From DATHWB01 sp041744795 (GTDB taxonomy: Bacteria > Actinomycetota > Acidimicrobiia > Spongiisociales > ZC4RG35): 26,319 bases of DNA. Shown here piece after piece: positions 1 through 8,117 of this stretch. Both the position numbers and the translations under genes were made by a program. The notes under the pieces are model-generated. The model made no database searches and was not told the origin of the DNA. It was given only the letters and a program-made list of their open reading frames with translations. The DNA lies in the NCBI GenBank assembly GCA_041744795.1, contig JBGTKD010000119.1:1-26319 (forward strand), given 5' to 3'. Positions within the stretch are counted from its first letter, which is position 1. Every line of letters begins with the position of its first letter.

Positions 1-1
1 T

Positions 2-1720
2 CTAGCCACTCTCCCCAGCTTCCCTGCTGAGATCCGTGCACCCGCGGGAACACTGCCCGGGGTCAGCTCGTTCCAGGTCCAGATTGCGGATTTCGACATC
101 CTCACCGCTGGCGACGAGCCTGACTGTCTGGTTGCGATGAATCCCGCCGCGCTGAAGTCGAACCTGGCTGACCTGCGGGAGAACGGCACGATCATCGTCA
201 ACGAGGAAGCCTTCGAAGAGCGCAACCTCGCCAAGGCTGGATATACCTCTAACCCGCTCACCGATGGGTCCCTCGCCGGGTACAAGGTGATCGAGGTGCC
301 AATGGAGCGGCTGACGAAAGAAGCGGTCGCCGAATCCGGAGTGAGCGGACGGGATGTGCTCCGCTCAAAGAACTTCTTCGCTCTCGGACTTCTCGCATGG
401 CTTTTCAATCGCCCGCAGGAAACCACCCTCGAGTGGATCGCCGCCAAATTCAAGAACAAGCCGGAGGTTGGCAAGGCCAACGAGCTGGCGTTCAAAGCGG
501 GATACACGTTCGGATTCGCCACCGAGGCCACACGCACGACATATCTCGTCAAGCCCGCCCGCTTGACCCCGGGTACGTACACCCAGATCACCGGCAATAC
601 GGCATTGGCCTGGGGACTCATCGCCGCAGCCCGGGCCGCCAAACTTCCGCTCTTCTACGGCACCTATCCAATAACACCCGCCTCCGATGTGCTGCACGAA
701 CTGTCGAAACACAAGAATTTCGGCGTCAGGACCTTCCAGGCCGAGGACGAGATCGCCGGAATCGGCGCAGCGATAGGGGCGGCCTTTGGTGGAGCGCTTG
801 CGGTCACCGGGTCCTCCGGGCCGGGTATCGCTCTCAAGAGCGAGGCGATCTCACTAGCTCTCATGACCGAGCTTCCTCTACTCGTGCTCAACGTCCAGCG
901 CGGCGGTCCCTCGACAGGTCTGCCCACCAAGCCGGAGCAGTCAGACCTCTTGTTCTCGCTTTTCGGACGCCACGGCGAGTCCCCGCTGCCCGTGCTTGCG
1001 GCAGCCTCTCCATCGGATGCGTACGAGACTGCGATCGAGGCCGCGCGAATCGCCCTCCGTTACATGACGCCAGTGATTCTCCTCAGCGACAACCTCATCG
1101 CCAATGGATCCGAGCCGTGGAGGCTGCCTTCCGTTGAGGATCTGCCCGATATATCTGTGCCGTTCGCCACCAAACCGAACGGACCCGACGGCTCCTACCT
1201 GCCGTACGAGAGAGACATCGAGACCTTCTCCCGCCCGTGGGCAGTGCCAGGCACGGCGGGACTCGAGCATCGCATCGGCGGGTTGGAGAAGGCGGCGGTC
1301 ACAGGCAACGTGTCATACGACCCCGAGAACCATCAGCTAATGACCGACACCAGGGCGTGGAAGATCAAGGGAATCGCCGATGACATCACACCCGTCGAGG
1401 TCAACGGTGACGAAGACGCTGAGGTGCTCGTGGTCGGTTGGGGCTCGACACTCGGGGTAATTCGGGCAGCGGCGCGCAGGGTCCGACTCGCCGGCCACAA
1501 GGTGGCGACCGCTCACCTGCGACACCTCAATCCATTCCCCGCCAATCTGGAGGAGGTCCTGAGGCGTTATCCGAGGGTGCTGGTGCCGGAGTTGAACAGC
1601 GGACAGCTCAGATTCCTCCTCCGAGCCAACTTCCTGCTTCCCGTCGAAGGCATCAACCGGGTGTCTGGCGAGCCTTTCAAAGTAGCCGAGATCGAGCAAC
1701 GCATCCTGGAGATGATCTGA
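2..1720 (+). CDS. korA: 2-oxoglutarate:ferredoxin oxidoreductase, fused gamma/alpha subunit, 5' partial
   Basis: This subunit pairs with KorB to decarboxylate a 2-oxoacid (probably 2-oxoglutarate) to the acyl-CoA, passing electrons to ferredoxin. The frame is open from base 2, so the gene begins before the window and the first ATG at 137 is internal: residues ahead of it (SFPAEIRAP, then QIADFDI and GDEPDCLVAMNP) continue the gamma-type domain. The visible part is 572 residues. The gamma domain comes first. The alpha-subunit pyrimidine-binding domain follows, with YPITPAS, the QAEDEIA stretch and GGPSTGLPTKPEQSD. A C-terminal transketolase-like domain ends the protein. The stop is one base before the korB start, so the two are surely cotranscribed. 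The fused gamma-alpha form is common in actinobacterial KorA. Which 2-oxoacid is used cannot be read from the sequence. Confidence 0.93.
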   Translation, partial: LATLPSFPAEIRAPAGTLPGVSSFQVQIADFDILTAGDEPDCLVAMNPAALKSNLADLRENGTIIVNEEAFEERNLAKAGYTSNPLTDGSLAGYKVIEVPMERLTKEAVAESGVSGRDVLRSKNFFALGLLAWLFNRPQETTLEWIAAKFKNKPEVGKANELAFKAGYTFGFATEATRTTYLVKPARLTPGTYTQITGNTALAWGLIAAARAAKLPLFYGTYPITPASDVLHELSKHKNFGVRTFQAEDEIAGIGAAIGAAFGGALAVTGSSGPGIALKSEAISLALMTELPLLVLNVQRGGPSTGLPTKPEQSDLLFSLFGRHGESPLPVLAAASPSDAYETAIEAARIALRYMTPVILLSDNLIANGSEPWRLPSVEDLPDISVPFATKPNGPDGSYLPYERDIETFSRPWAVPGTAGLEHRIGGLEKAAVTGNVSYDPENHQLMTDTRAWKIKGIADDITPVEVNGDEDAEVLVVGWGSTLGVIRAAARRVRLAGHKVATAHLRHLNPFPANLEEVLRRYPRVLVPELNSGQLRFLLRANFLLPVEGINRVSGEPFKVAEIEQRILEMI

Positions 1721-1721
1721 C

Positions 1722-2732
1722 ATGACCGCTCCCACTTATACCCGCAAAGACTTCCAGACGGACCAGGAGGTTCGCTGGTGCCCGGGTTGCGGCGATTACA
1801 CGATCCTCGCCTCGGTTCAGAACTACATGGCCACGATGGGCGTGCAGAAAGAGAAGATCGTCTTTATCAGCGGCATCGGCTGCTCGTCGCGCTTCCCCTA
1901 CTACATGAACACCTACGGGATGCATTCGATCCACGGCCGTGCGCCGGCGATCGCCTCGGGTCTTGCCGCCTCCCGTCCCGACCTTTCGGTGTGGGTCATC
2001 ACTGGCGACGGAGACGCCCTTTCCATCGGCGGAAACCACTTGATCCACTCTCTACGGCGCAACCTCAACATCAAGATCCTGTTGTTCAACAACCAGATCT
2101 ACGGGCTCACGAAGGGCCAGTACTCGCCGACGTCGGAGGTCGGCAAGCGGACCAAGTCGACGCCGGCGGGCTCACTCGACTACCCGTTCAATCCCATCAG
2201 CTTGGCGCTCGGCGCCGAGGCTGGCTTTGTGGCTCGAACCCTCGATATGGATCGCAACCACACGATCGAGATGCTCGAGGCAGCCCAGGCGCACAAAGGT
2301 GCGGCCTTCATCGAGATCTATCAGAACTGCAACGTCTTCAATGACAAAGCCTTCATCCAGCTCACCGGTAAGGAAGAACGCGTCTCGAACAGGATCGATA
2401 TGGCGGCCGGCAAGCCCATCGTCTTTGGCGAGAACGACTCGAAAGCCGTCGTCTTCCGCGATGGGTCGTGCGTGGTAGTCGATCGAAGCACGGTCTCGGA
2501 CAGCGAGATACTCGTTCATGATCCAGCTCGACAAGACCCGACGATTTCGTTCGCGCTGAGTCGACTCTCCCACGGTCCGTACGGCCCTACTCCGCTGGGA
2601 GTCTTCCGCAACGTGGAACGTCCGGTCTACGAGACCGAGATGTCAGCCCAACTCGTCGAAGCGCAAGCCAAGCGCGGTCCCGGCGATCTCGCAGCCCTGC
2701 TCGCCTCCCAGGGGACGTGGGAAGTCACCTGA
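1722..2732 (+). CDS. korB: 2-oxoglutarate:ferredoxin oxidoreductase, beta subunit
   Basis: This is the thiamine-diphosphate-binding beta subunit, the partner of KorA just upstream. It has 336 residues. CPGCGD is at residues 20-25 near the N-terminus. The TPP/metal-binding stretch GDGDALSIGGNH is followed by LLFNNQIYGLTKGQ, which is diagnostic of the PFOR/KGOR beta family. No ferredoxin-like 4Fe-4S cluster domain is fused to it. The ATG at 1722 follows the korA stop (TGA 1718-1720) by one base, and the korA 3' end is purine-rich enough to act as ribosome-binding site. The last ~100 residues (after DKAFIQLTGKEERV) form the less conserved C-terminal extension usual in KorB. An enzyme acting on another 2-oxoacid is the main alternative. 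Confidence 0.93.
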   Translation: MTAPTYTRKDFQTDQEVRWCPGCGDYTILASVQNYMATMGVQKEKIVFISGIGCSSRFPYYMNTYGMHSIHGRAPAIASGLAASRPDLSVWVITGDGDALSIGGNHLIHSLRRNLNIKILLFNNQIYGLTKGQYSPTSEVGKRTKSTPAGSLDYPFNPISLALGAEAGFVARTLDMDRNHTIEMLEAAQAHKGAAFIEIYQNCNVFNDKAFIQLTGKEERVSNRIDMAAGKPIVFGENDSKAVVFRDGSCVVVDRSTVSDSEILVHDPARQDPTISFALSRLSHGPYGPTPLGVFRNVERPVYETEMSAQLVEAQAKRGPGDLAALLASQGTWEVT

Positions 2733-2760
2733 GCCGCGGTCCGTGAGTCAGCTGCGCGGC
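2733..2760. terminator. Candidate hairpin between convergent korB and znuB
   Basis: GCCGCG at 2733-2738 is complementary to CGCGGC at 2755-2760, giving a 6-bp GC stem with a 16-nt loop between two converging genes. It includes the znuB stop codon (2748-2750). There is no clear U-run on either side, so it could be a weak bidirectional terminator or chance. Confidence 0.25.
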
Positions 2761-3566
2761 GCAACCTGTCGATAGGCCAGCACGGCGAAAAAGAGGAAGA
2801 TCGGTACCACGGCCATGGTCGCGGAACCGGCGATATCGGCGTGGTAGCTGAGTATGAGACCGATCAGCACCGACAGCACGCCGATGCCCGAAGCCGTCAA
2901 CATCATTGTCGGGACTCGCCTGACTAGAAGTGCGGCGGTGGCCGGCGGACCGACGAGTAGCCCGAACACCAACAGAGTGCCAACCGTCTGGGATGAACCG
3001 ACGATCGCCAGAGTCATGAGGCCCAGCAGGAGCCCGTGAGCAAGGCCTGGCTGCAGCCCGAACAGTTTGGCTTTCTGCTCGTTGAATGACAGCACGAGGA
3101 AGTGGCGGTAGAAGGCGAAAGACAGCAAGATCGAGACGAGAGCCACCGCGGCTGCAAACCAGATGTCACTCACCTTCACTCCGAGGACGTCACCGAATAG
3201 CAGCGTTGTCAGACTGCCCGTGTACGAGGGCGTGCGTGACACGATGATGACTCCCAGCCCGAGCATCCCCACAAACAAGAGACCGATTCCGGTGTCCTCG
3301 TTGAAGGCGGTTTGGCGGTGCACCAGGTTGATTCCGCCGATCATCACCCCAGCAGCGACGGCTGCGCCAAGAAGAAGCGGAACGTCGAGAACAACGGCAA
3401 GGGCGATCCCCGGTATCACGCCGTGGACTAGGGCGTCGCCAAGGAAAGTCATCCCCCGGACGATCACCCAGGTTCCGACAACGGCAGTGGCGACGGCCGC
3501 CAGCGCAGCAGCGACGAGTGCCCGCTGCTGAAAGCCAAGCGCGAAAGGCTCCACCAACCAGTCCAT
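2748..3566 (-). CDS. znuB: Zinc (metal) ABC transporter permease, ABC-3 family
   Basis: This is the membrane permease of a divalent-metal importer of the ZnuB/TroC/MntB (ABC-3) family. Its 272 residues are mostly hydrophobic, with about eight membrane segments. It opens with MDWLVEPFALGFQQRAL and has the family stretch GTWVIVRGMTFLGDALVHGVIPGIAL near the N-terminus. The later EQKAKLFGLQPGLAHGLLLGLM region is the usual cytoplasmic contact area for the ATPase. It lies 14 bp behind the binding-protein gene on the same strand, and the ATPase is on the opposite strand beyond the regulator. Zinc is inferred from the neighbouring Zur-like regulator and the His/Asp-rich binding protein. Manganese cannot be excluded from the permease alone. 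Confidence 0.88.
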   Translation of the reverse strand: MDWLVEPFALGFQQRALVAAALAAVATAVVGTWVIVRGMTFLGDALVHGVIPGIALAVVLDVPLLLGAAVAAGVMIGGINLVHRQTAFNEDTGIGLLFVGMLGLGVIIVSRTPSYTGSLTTLLFGDVLGVKVSDIWFAAAVALVSILLSFAFYRHFLVLSFNEQKAKLFGLQPGLAHGLLLGLMTLAIVGSSQTVGTLLVFGLLVGPPATAALLVRRVPTMMLTASGIGVLSVLIGLILSYHADIAGSATMAVVPIFLFFAVLAYRQVAPRS

Positions 3567-3580
3567 GTTCTAAACGCTAC

Positions 3581-4594
3581 TCACCAAGAAGTGAGCGCTT
3601 CGGCGATCAATCGGGCGTTGTGCACGAGCATGCCTGCCAAGGTGTCACCCGGCTGGCCTGGAGCTGCCAGTGAGGCTTCGAGTATCTCTACCACCCGCAC
3701 TCCCTCTACCTCATCGGCTATCGCATCGAGCAGGGCAGCCGGACTCGTCGTCTCGGCGAAGAGAATCCGGACACCCGAATCGCGTATCGCGTCAACCAGG
3801 GAAGCTATCTGGGCAGAAGAAGGCGAGGCCAGTGTGGAGCCGCCGGGTATGGCGACACCTACAACCTCGAAGTCGTAGCGAGCGGCGAAATACCCGAGCG
3901 AGTCGTGGTTGGTGACGAGTTTGCGCCGATCGTCGGGGATCACAGCCAAGATCTCCTCGATCTCGGCATGTACCGCCATCAGGTCTGCAGCGACACGGTC
4001 CGCCACCGACATCCAGTCGTGTCCTGGTGCGACCTCGTTCAGAGCCAAACCGATCTCGCGTGCAGCCTGGGCCATACGAACGGGGTCCATCCACGTGTGC
4101 GGATCGAGCCCACCGTGGCCGCGTTCATCGTCATCCTGATCGTCGTCGTGGTCATCGTCGTGGTCGTCGTCTCCGTAAGCGATCGGATCAACGAGAGCAG
4201 AGACTTCGATGACTCGCACGCCGTCTTCGATCGCGCCATCGAGAACCGCCTCAAGTCCTTCCTCGAATCCCAGACCCCAGGTAACGACCAGGTCAGCCGT
4301 ACGAAGCGTCGCCGCCTGTCGTGACGAGGGTTGGAAATCGTGCGGGTCAGTCCCGATCGGCATCAACACCTCGACCGTCCCACGGTCCCCGACCACTTGG
4401 GTCACGAGGTCGCCAGCTATTGACGTCGTTGCCACGATGGACAGGTCGACTTCAGAGGTCGCGGCCGTGGTCGAGGTCGTCGAACTCGTCGAAGAGTCGC
4501 TGCTGCTTGACGTCGAACACGCCCCGAGCACCAATACTGAGGCGACTAGCGCGATTCCCGTTCGTTTGCTGAAAATGAGAATCGTTCCTAACAT
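3581..4594 (-). CDS. znuA: Zinc ABC transporter substrate-binding lipoprotein
   Basis: This is a cluster A-I metal-binding lipoprotein feeding ZnuB. In its 337 residues, a short signal peptide (KRT then a hydrophobic run) ends in the lipobox LGAC with the lipidated Cys at residue 26. A Ser/Thr linker (TSSSSDSSTSSTT type) follows. Metal ligands typical of the family are visible: His85 in GTDPHDF, His166 in LDPHTWMDP, the His in VTNHDSLGYF, and an acidic residue in LFAETTSP. Between the first two lies an Asp/His-rich loop at residues 142-161 (GDDDHDDDHDDD onward), typical of ZnuA zinc-collecting loops. The ATG at 4594 is the only start that keeps the positively charged end of the signal peptide. 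It sits four bases beyond a Fur-like box, so the mRNA may have almost no leader. Confidence 0.9.
   Translation of the reverse strand: MLGTILIFSKRTGIALVASVLVLGACSTSSSSDSSTSSTTSTTAATSEVDLSIVATTSIAGDLVTQVVGDRGTVEVLMPIGTDPHDFQPSSRQAATLRTADLVVTWGLGFEEGLEAVLDGAIEDGVRVIEVSALVDPIAYGDDDHDDDHDDDQDDDERGHGGLDPHTWMDPVRMAQAAREIGLALNEVAPGHDWMSVADRVAADLMAVHAEIEEILAVIPDDRRKLVTNHDSLGYFAARYDFEVVGVAIPGGSTLASPSSAQIASLVDAIRDSGVRILFAETTSPAALLDAIADEVEGVRVVEILEASLAAPGQPGDTLAGMLVHNARLIAEALTSW
4565..4594 (+). promoter_or_regulatory. Candidate zur-znuC promoter
   Basis: TTGCTG (4565-4570) and TAACAT (4589-4594) are 18 bp apart and resemble sigma-70-type -35 and -10 boxes. Transcription would start near 4601. That rules out the GTG at 4598 as the zur start and supports the GTG at 4628. 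The Fur-like box fills the spacer, which suits autoregulation. This was assigned by eye. Confidence 0.4.
4571..4589. promoter_or_regulatory. Candidate Zur/Fur box in the znuA-zur control region
   Basis: The 19 bases from GAAAATGAG through ATCGTTCCT match the classic Fur box (GATAATGAT-A-ATCATTATC) at 13 of 19 positions. The left half TGAAAAT also matches what I recall of actinobacterial Zur boxes. Its own dyad symmetry is only moderate, about four of nine pairs. It lies in the first codons of znuA and in the spacer of the proposed zur promoter, so one bound repressor could control both directions. Confidence 0.5.
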
Positions 4595-4605
4595 GGTGTG
4601 AGCAA

Positions 4606-4633
4606 ACTATCAGAACCCCGGAGGAACGTGCAA
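4606..4633 (-). promoter_or_regulatory. Candidate znuA-znuB promoter
   Basis: On the minus strand, TTGCAC (4633-4628) and GATAGT (4611-4606) are 16 bp apart. Transcription would begin around 4599, about five bases before the znuA ATG, so the transcript would be nearly leaderless, as is common in actinobacteria. The -35 box overlaps the proposed zur start codon, which makes this control region very compact. Assigned by eye. Confidence 0.35.
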
Positions 4634-5056
4634 ACACTCGATCAACAGGTCCATCAACGGCTGGCCGCCGTCGGAGTTCGATACACGAAGGGGCGACGGG
4701 TCGTCGTCCAATCACTTAGTTCCGCCGACGGACCACGCAGTGCTCAGGAGTTGTACGACGAACTCGATCTCCCCCTCTCCTCTCTCTATCGGTCTTTGGC
4801 AGTGTTGGAGGACGCCGAGGTGTTGACCCCTCACCACGGGACACGGGGCGTGACTCGCTACGAACTGGCCGAGTGGGCCGCAGGTCATCATCACCACGTG
4901 ATATGCGGAGAGTGCGGGGTAGTAGACGACGTCCACCTCGAACCAGACCTTGAAGCCGAATTGGAGCGCCTGGTCGAGGCCATCATCGGCTCGCTCAACT
5001 TCTCCCCCACTGGACATGCCCTCGAAGTAGAAGGTCTGTGCGCCGCATGTCGCTGA
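4628..5056 (+). CDS. zur: Fur-family metal regulator, probably Zur
   Basis: This is probably the zinc-responsive repressor of the adjacent uptake genes. With the GTG at 4628 it has 142 residues. A winged helix with RYTKGRRVVVQSL and SAQELYDELDLPLSSLYRSLAVLEDAEVL comes first. The metal-binding dimerisation part follows, with HHHHVICGECGVVDDVHLEPDLE, where CGEC is the first pair of a structural CxxC zinc site, and CAAC at the C-terminus supplies the second pair. An in-frame GTG at 4598 would add ten residues, but it falls upstream of the likely transcription start. GGAGG at 4620-4624 sits tight against the 4628 GTG. The regulator overlaps znuC and is divergent from znuA, which argues for Zur over an iron Fur or PerR. 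Confidence 0.87.
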   Translation: MQTLDQQVHQRLAAVGVRYTKGRRVVVQSLSSADGPRSAQELYDELDLPLSSLYRSLAVLEDAEVLTPHHGTRGVTRYELAEWAAGHHHHVICGECGVVDDVHLEPDLEAELERLVEAIIGSLNFSPTGHALEVEGLCAACR

Positions 5057-5835
5057 ACGCGATAACCGGCCGCAACATCAGCGCCTCGTACGGTTCCAAG
5101 ACCGTCATCGCACCCTCAGACTTCACGGTCCCCCAAGGGGCCATCACTGCCCTGATCGGCCCCAACGGCTCGGGCAAGTCGACTTTGCTCTCGGTCATCG
5201 CCGGGCTGCACGAACCAGACTCCGGCGAACTCCAGATCCACCCGATCGACGATCGGGATCGACGCCTGGCATACGTGTTTCAGAGCACCAAGGTCAACGA
5301 GATGCTCCCGGTGACAGTGCGCGAGGTAATAGCGATGGGCCGCTACCCGACGACCGGCCCACGCCGACGTTTCACCCAAGCCGATCACCGAATCGTCGAC
5401 GAGGCGATCAAGCGCATGGACCTGGCCGATATCGAGACGCGCCACCTAAAGGAGTTGTCAGGGGGCCAAAGGCAACGAGTGTTCGTAGCCCAGGGTCTAG
5501 CTCAGGACCACGACGTCTTGCTCCTTGACGAACCGATGACGGGTCTCGACATGCCGAGCGCCAGGGCGATCGACGAGGTAATCCACAGTGAACACGCTCG
5601 CGGCTGCACAGTGGTCATCACCACCCACGACCTGTCGGAAGCTCGCGACGCCGATCATGTGATCCTGCTCGCTGGTCGGGTCGTATCCAACGGCCCACCA
5701 TCCCAAGCACTCTCCGAAGCGCACCTGGCGGCGGCGTACGGACCCGGTCTGCTCCACGCGGACCAGGGACTACCGATGATCGACGATCCTGCCCATATCA
5801 CCCGCGAGGAACACACCCACAGACACCGGCCCTGA
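5047..5835 (+). CDS. znuC: Zinc ABC transporter ATP-binding protein
   Basis: This is the cytoplasmic ATPase driving ZnuB. From the ATG at 5047 it has 262 residues. Walker A is GPNGSGKST (about residues 38-46), the signature is LSGGQRQRV, Walker B is VLLLDEP, and the switch His is in VVITTHDLSEA. The C-terminus is His-rich (HITREEHTHRHRP), possibly metal-binding, as in several zinc-transport ATPases. The ATG overlaps the last ten bases of zur, so translation is coupled. An in-frame GTG at 5038 would add three residues and cannot be excluded. The gene is separated from its permease and binding protein, which are divergent, but the single locus holds a complete importer plus regulator. Confidence 0.9.
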   Translation: MSLNAITGRNISASYGSKTVIAPSDFTVPQGAITALIGPNGSGKSTLLSVIAGLHEPDSGELQIHPIDDRDRRLAYVFQSTKVNEMLPVTVREVIAMGRYPTTGPRRRFTQADHRIVDEAIKRMDLADIETRHLKELSGGQRQRVFVAQGLAQDHDVLLLDEPMTGLDMPSARAIDEVIHSEHARGCTVVITTHDLSEARDADHVILLAGRVVSNGPPSQALSEAHLAAAYGPGLLHADQGLPMIDDPAHITREEHTHRHRP

Positions 5836-5914
5836 CAGAGCTGGGTGAAATCCGGGAATCCCGCCAACGCAGTGTCCCGCGTGCCAACATCGGGAGCCCC
5901 GACGAGAGGCCCTT

Positions 5915-6433
5915 ATGTTCGAAGCAATCGCCGCCCGCCTGCCCCGCGTGCTCAAACTCGACGATCCGGTGTTCGGAGAAATCGGCAATGACGAACGCGC
6001 GACGACACAAGCGATTGCCGTCACAGCCTTAGCCGGGGTGATCGGGAGCCTGACGTCGGAAGGCAACCTCCTGACCAACATCCTTTTCGGCATCATCCTC
6101 TTCCCGATCTTTCTCTTCATCTGGACGGGGATCGTCTACCTGGTCGGGAAGATGTTCGGTGGGCAGGCCACCTACTCACAGCTTCTTCGGCCCATCGGAT
6201 ATGCCGGCGCTCCATTTGCCCTCAGCATCGTTCCGGTCATTGGCTGGCTGGCCGGATTGGTTTATTCGGCGATCATCCAGATTCGAGCTGTCACGCAGGT
6301 CAATCAGGTGAGCCAGGGGGCGGCGATGGCAACCGTGTTGATCCCGATGGTCATATTCGTCGTTGGATTCTTCATCCTGGCCGTGCTGGCGAGCATCGCC
6401 CTCTTTGCCGGGCTCTCGTCCATCGGAAGCTAG
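5915..6433 (+). CDS. Yip1-domain membrane protein
   Basis: This 172-residue protein resembles the bacterial Yip1 (PF04893) family. A short cytoplasmic start (FEAIAARLPRVLKLDDPVFGEI) is followed by about five hydrophobic segments. The family features visible are the GG..tYsqllRpiGYAgaPFAL region and a late pair of hydrophobic helices ending near the C-terminus. Function is unknown in most bacteria. A GAGAGG ribosome-binding site lies five bases before the ATG. It starts about 80 bp after znuC on the same strand, but nothing ties it to zinc uptake. It converges on the ABC-F gene. Confidence 0.75.
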   Translation: MFEAIAARLPRVLKLDDPVFGEIGNDERATTQAIAVTALAGVIGSLTSEGNLLTNILFGIILFPIFLFIWTGIVYLVGKMFGGQATYSQLLRPIGYAGAPFALSIVPVIGWLAGLVYSAIIQIRAVTQVNQVSQGAAMATVLIPMVIFVVGFFILAVLASIALFAGLSSIGS

Positions 6434-6471
6434 TGGCGCGTCGCACAATCAAACGGGGCGGTCACCACTAG
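6430..6471. terminator. Inverted repeat spanning two convergent stop codons
   Basis: CTAGTGG (6430-6436) and CCACTAG (6465-6471) are perfect complements. The TAG of the Yip1-like gene lies in one arm and the TAG of the ABC-F gene in the other. It may act as a weak two-way terminator. The 28-nt loop and lack of a U-run keep this tentative. Confidence 0.25.
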
Positions 6472-8069
6472 GTCATTGCGACGAGGTCGAGCATCGACTC
6501 GTCAAACCAGTGGACCTCGGCTTCGGGCATCATGAGGGCCCTGTCGGGCTGCAGTTGAGCGACAAAGTCCGTGTCATGGGACACGAGCACGATTGTGCCT
6601 TCATAAACGCTCAACGCGCCTAGCAATGCCTCCTTCGCCTGAGGGTCGAGGTTGTTCGTCGGTTCGTCGAGGAGCAGCACGTTTGGTCGGGAAGTCATGA
6701 GCATGGCCAGGGCCAGTTTGGTCTTCTCCCCTCCAGACAGAGTCACGGCATCCTGTTCGACCTTGTCGGCCAGGAGGAAGTGCCCGAGCAACGACCTCAA
6801 CTGCTGGTCGGGAACGCCACTAGACACCGTCTTGACGTGGTCGAACACCGAAACACCAGCGAGGATCTGTTCGTGCTCCTGGGCGTAATACCCAAGGGAG
6901 GCGTTGTGGCCAAGCACGACGTCGCCAAGATCCTGGGATTCAACCCCGGCGAGGATTCGAAGAAGAGTGGTCTTACCCGCACCGTTGAGTCCCATGATCA
7001 TCAGGACTTCGCCCCGCTCGACAGCGATGTCGACATCCACGAACACGAGATTGTCACCGAACGACTTAGCTAACCCGGAACCCTCCAGAGGTATGCGACC
7101 GGATGGCGGCGGCTGGGGAAAGCGGACACTCACCTCCTTGCCCCTTGCCTGGACTTCGACCAGATCCTTCTTCAACCTCTCGGCCCTGGTCTCCATCGAC
7201 CGCGCACGGCGAGCCATCTTCTCGGTCGAGCCGCGGAACCGGCGCACATTCTCCTCAAGAGCCTCGATCTTCTGGAGTTGGTGTTTGCGCTCCTTCTGAC
7301 GCTGGGCCCGCCGTCTGTCCCGCTCGGCGAGGAAGAAGCTGTAGTTGCCGTTGTATCGCTCGACTTTGTGGTTCTCGAGAGACAGAACCGATGTGATCGC
7401 CTCGTCGAGCAGAGGCAGATCGTGGGAAACCACTAGGAGAGCACCTCGATACGAAGACAGGTAGTCGACCAGCCAGGTCTTGGCGTCAAGGTCGAGGTGG
7501 TTGGTGGGCTCGTCGAGAAGCATCACTTCTGTCTCGGCAAAGAGGATCCGCGCGAGTTCCACCCGACGACGCTGACCGCCGGACATAGTCGCAACGGGTT
7601 GGGCCAGATCTTCGTTTCCGATTCCGAGGTTGGCAGCCGTTCGTTTTGCTTCCGCTTCGGCCACGAACCCGCCTTTGGCTTCGAACTCGTCCTGCAGCCG
7701 GGTGAATCTCTCGATCGCCCTGTCGCGCGGTTCGCCCTCCAAACGTTCGATCTTGCGTCGGGTCTCTTCGATCCGGTGCTGCAACGCGCCGATCTCTCGG
7801 GCGGCCAGAATGCGCTCCAGGGCAGTCATCCCGGGGTATTCGAGGTCCGGCAGGGCGGCTTCCTGAGAGAAATACCCTAGATTCCCCGAACGTGTGACTG
7901 TCCCGCCTGCTGGTAGCGCGTACCCGACAAGCGTCCGCATGAGAGTGGTCTTCCCGGCCCCGTTTCGGCCCACCAGACCGATTTTGTCGCCCGGCTGCAC
8001 GCTGAAATCGGCCCCCTCCAGCAGCAGGCGAGGACCGACTTCCAGGCGGAGGTCACGAACGATCAACAT
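6468..8069 (-). CDS. ABC-F family ATPase (ribosome-associated type)
   Basis: This 533-residue protein has two ABC domains and no membrane segments, as in the ABC-F family acting on the ribosome (EttA/Uup/YbiT type). The first ABC has Walker A GRNGAGKTT (34-42), signature MSGGQRRRVELA and Walker B VMLLDEPTNHLD. The second has Walker A GLNGAGKTT near residue 350, signature LSGGEKTKLALA and Walker B VLLLDEPTNNLD. Between them is a charged linker rich in Arg and Lys (RDRRRAQRQKERKHQLQKIEALEENVRRF), the P-site tRNA interaction motif region. It could be a housekeeping translation factor or give antibiotic protection, and the sequence does not decide. It stands alone on its strand, about 48 bp downstream of the aminotransferase. 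Confidence 0.9.
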   Translation of the reverse strand: MLIVRDLRLEVGPRLLLEGADFSVQPGDKIGLVGRNGAGKTTLMRTLVGYALPAGGTVTRSGNLGYFSQEAALPDLEYPGMTALERILAAREIGALQHRIEETRRKIERLEGEPRDRAIERFTRLQDEFEAKGGFVAEAEAKRTAANLGIGNEDLAQPVATMSGGQRRRVELARILFAETEVMLLDEPTNHLDLDAKTWLVDYLSSYRGALLVVSHDLPLLDEAITSVLSLENHKVERYNGNYSFFLAERDRRRAQRQKERKHQLQKIEALEENVRRFRGSTEKMARRARSMETRAERLKKDLVEVQARGKEVSVRFPQPPPSGRIPLEGSGLAKSFGDNLVFVDVDIAVERGEVLMIMGLNGAGKTTLLRILAGVESQDLGDVVLGHNASLGYYAQEHEQILAGVSVFDHVKTVSSGVPDQQLRSLLGHFLLADKVEQDAVTLSGGEKTKLALAMLMTSRPNVLLLDEPTNNLDPQAKEALLGALSVYEGTIVLVSHDTDFVAQLQPDRALMMPEAEVHWFDESMLDLVAMT

Positions 8070-8117
8070 CGCCCGACACGTTAGGAGTCGGCGAACGAGG
8101 AGAAATCGGAATAATCC

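Noticed and set aside
137..139. korA start at the first ATG
   Set aside because: The frame is open to the window edge and the residues ahead of the ATG continue the gamma domain, so the gene is cut by the edge.
397..1137. A 246-codon open frame inside korA, plus strand
   Set aside because: It lies in another frame of a clearly coding korA and its translation is Arg/His/Gln-rich without any motif, typical of GC-rich shadow frames.
2748..5835. A manganese or iron importer
   Set aside because: The His/Asp loop in the binding protein, the His-rich ATPase tail and the adjacent Zur-type regulator favour zinc, although the metal was not proven.
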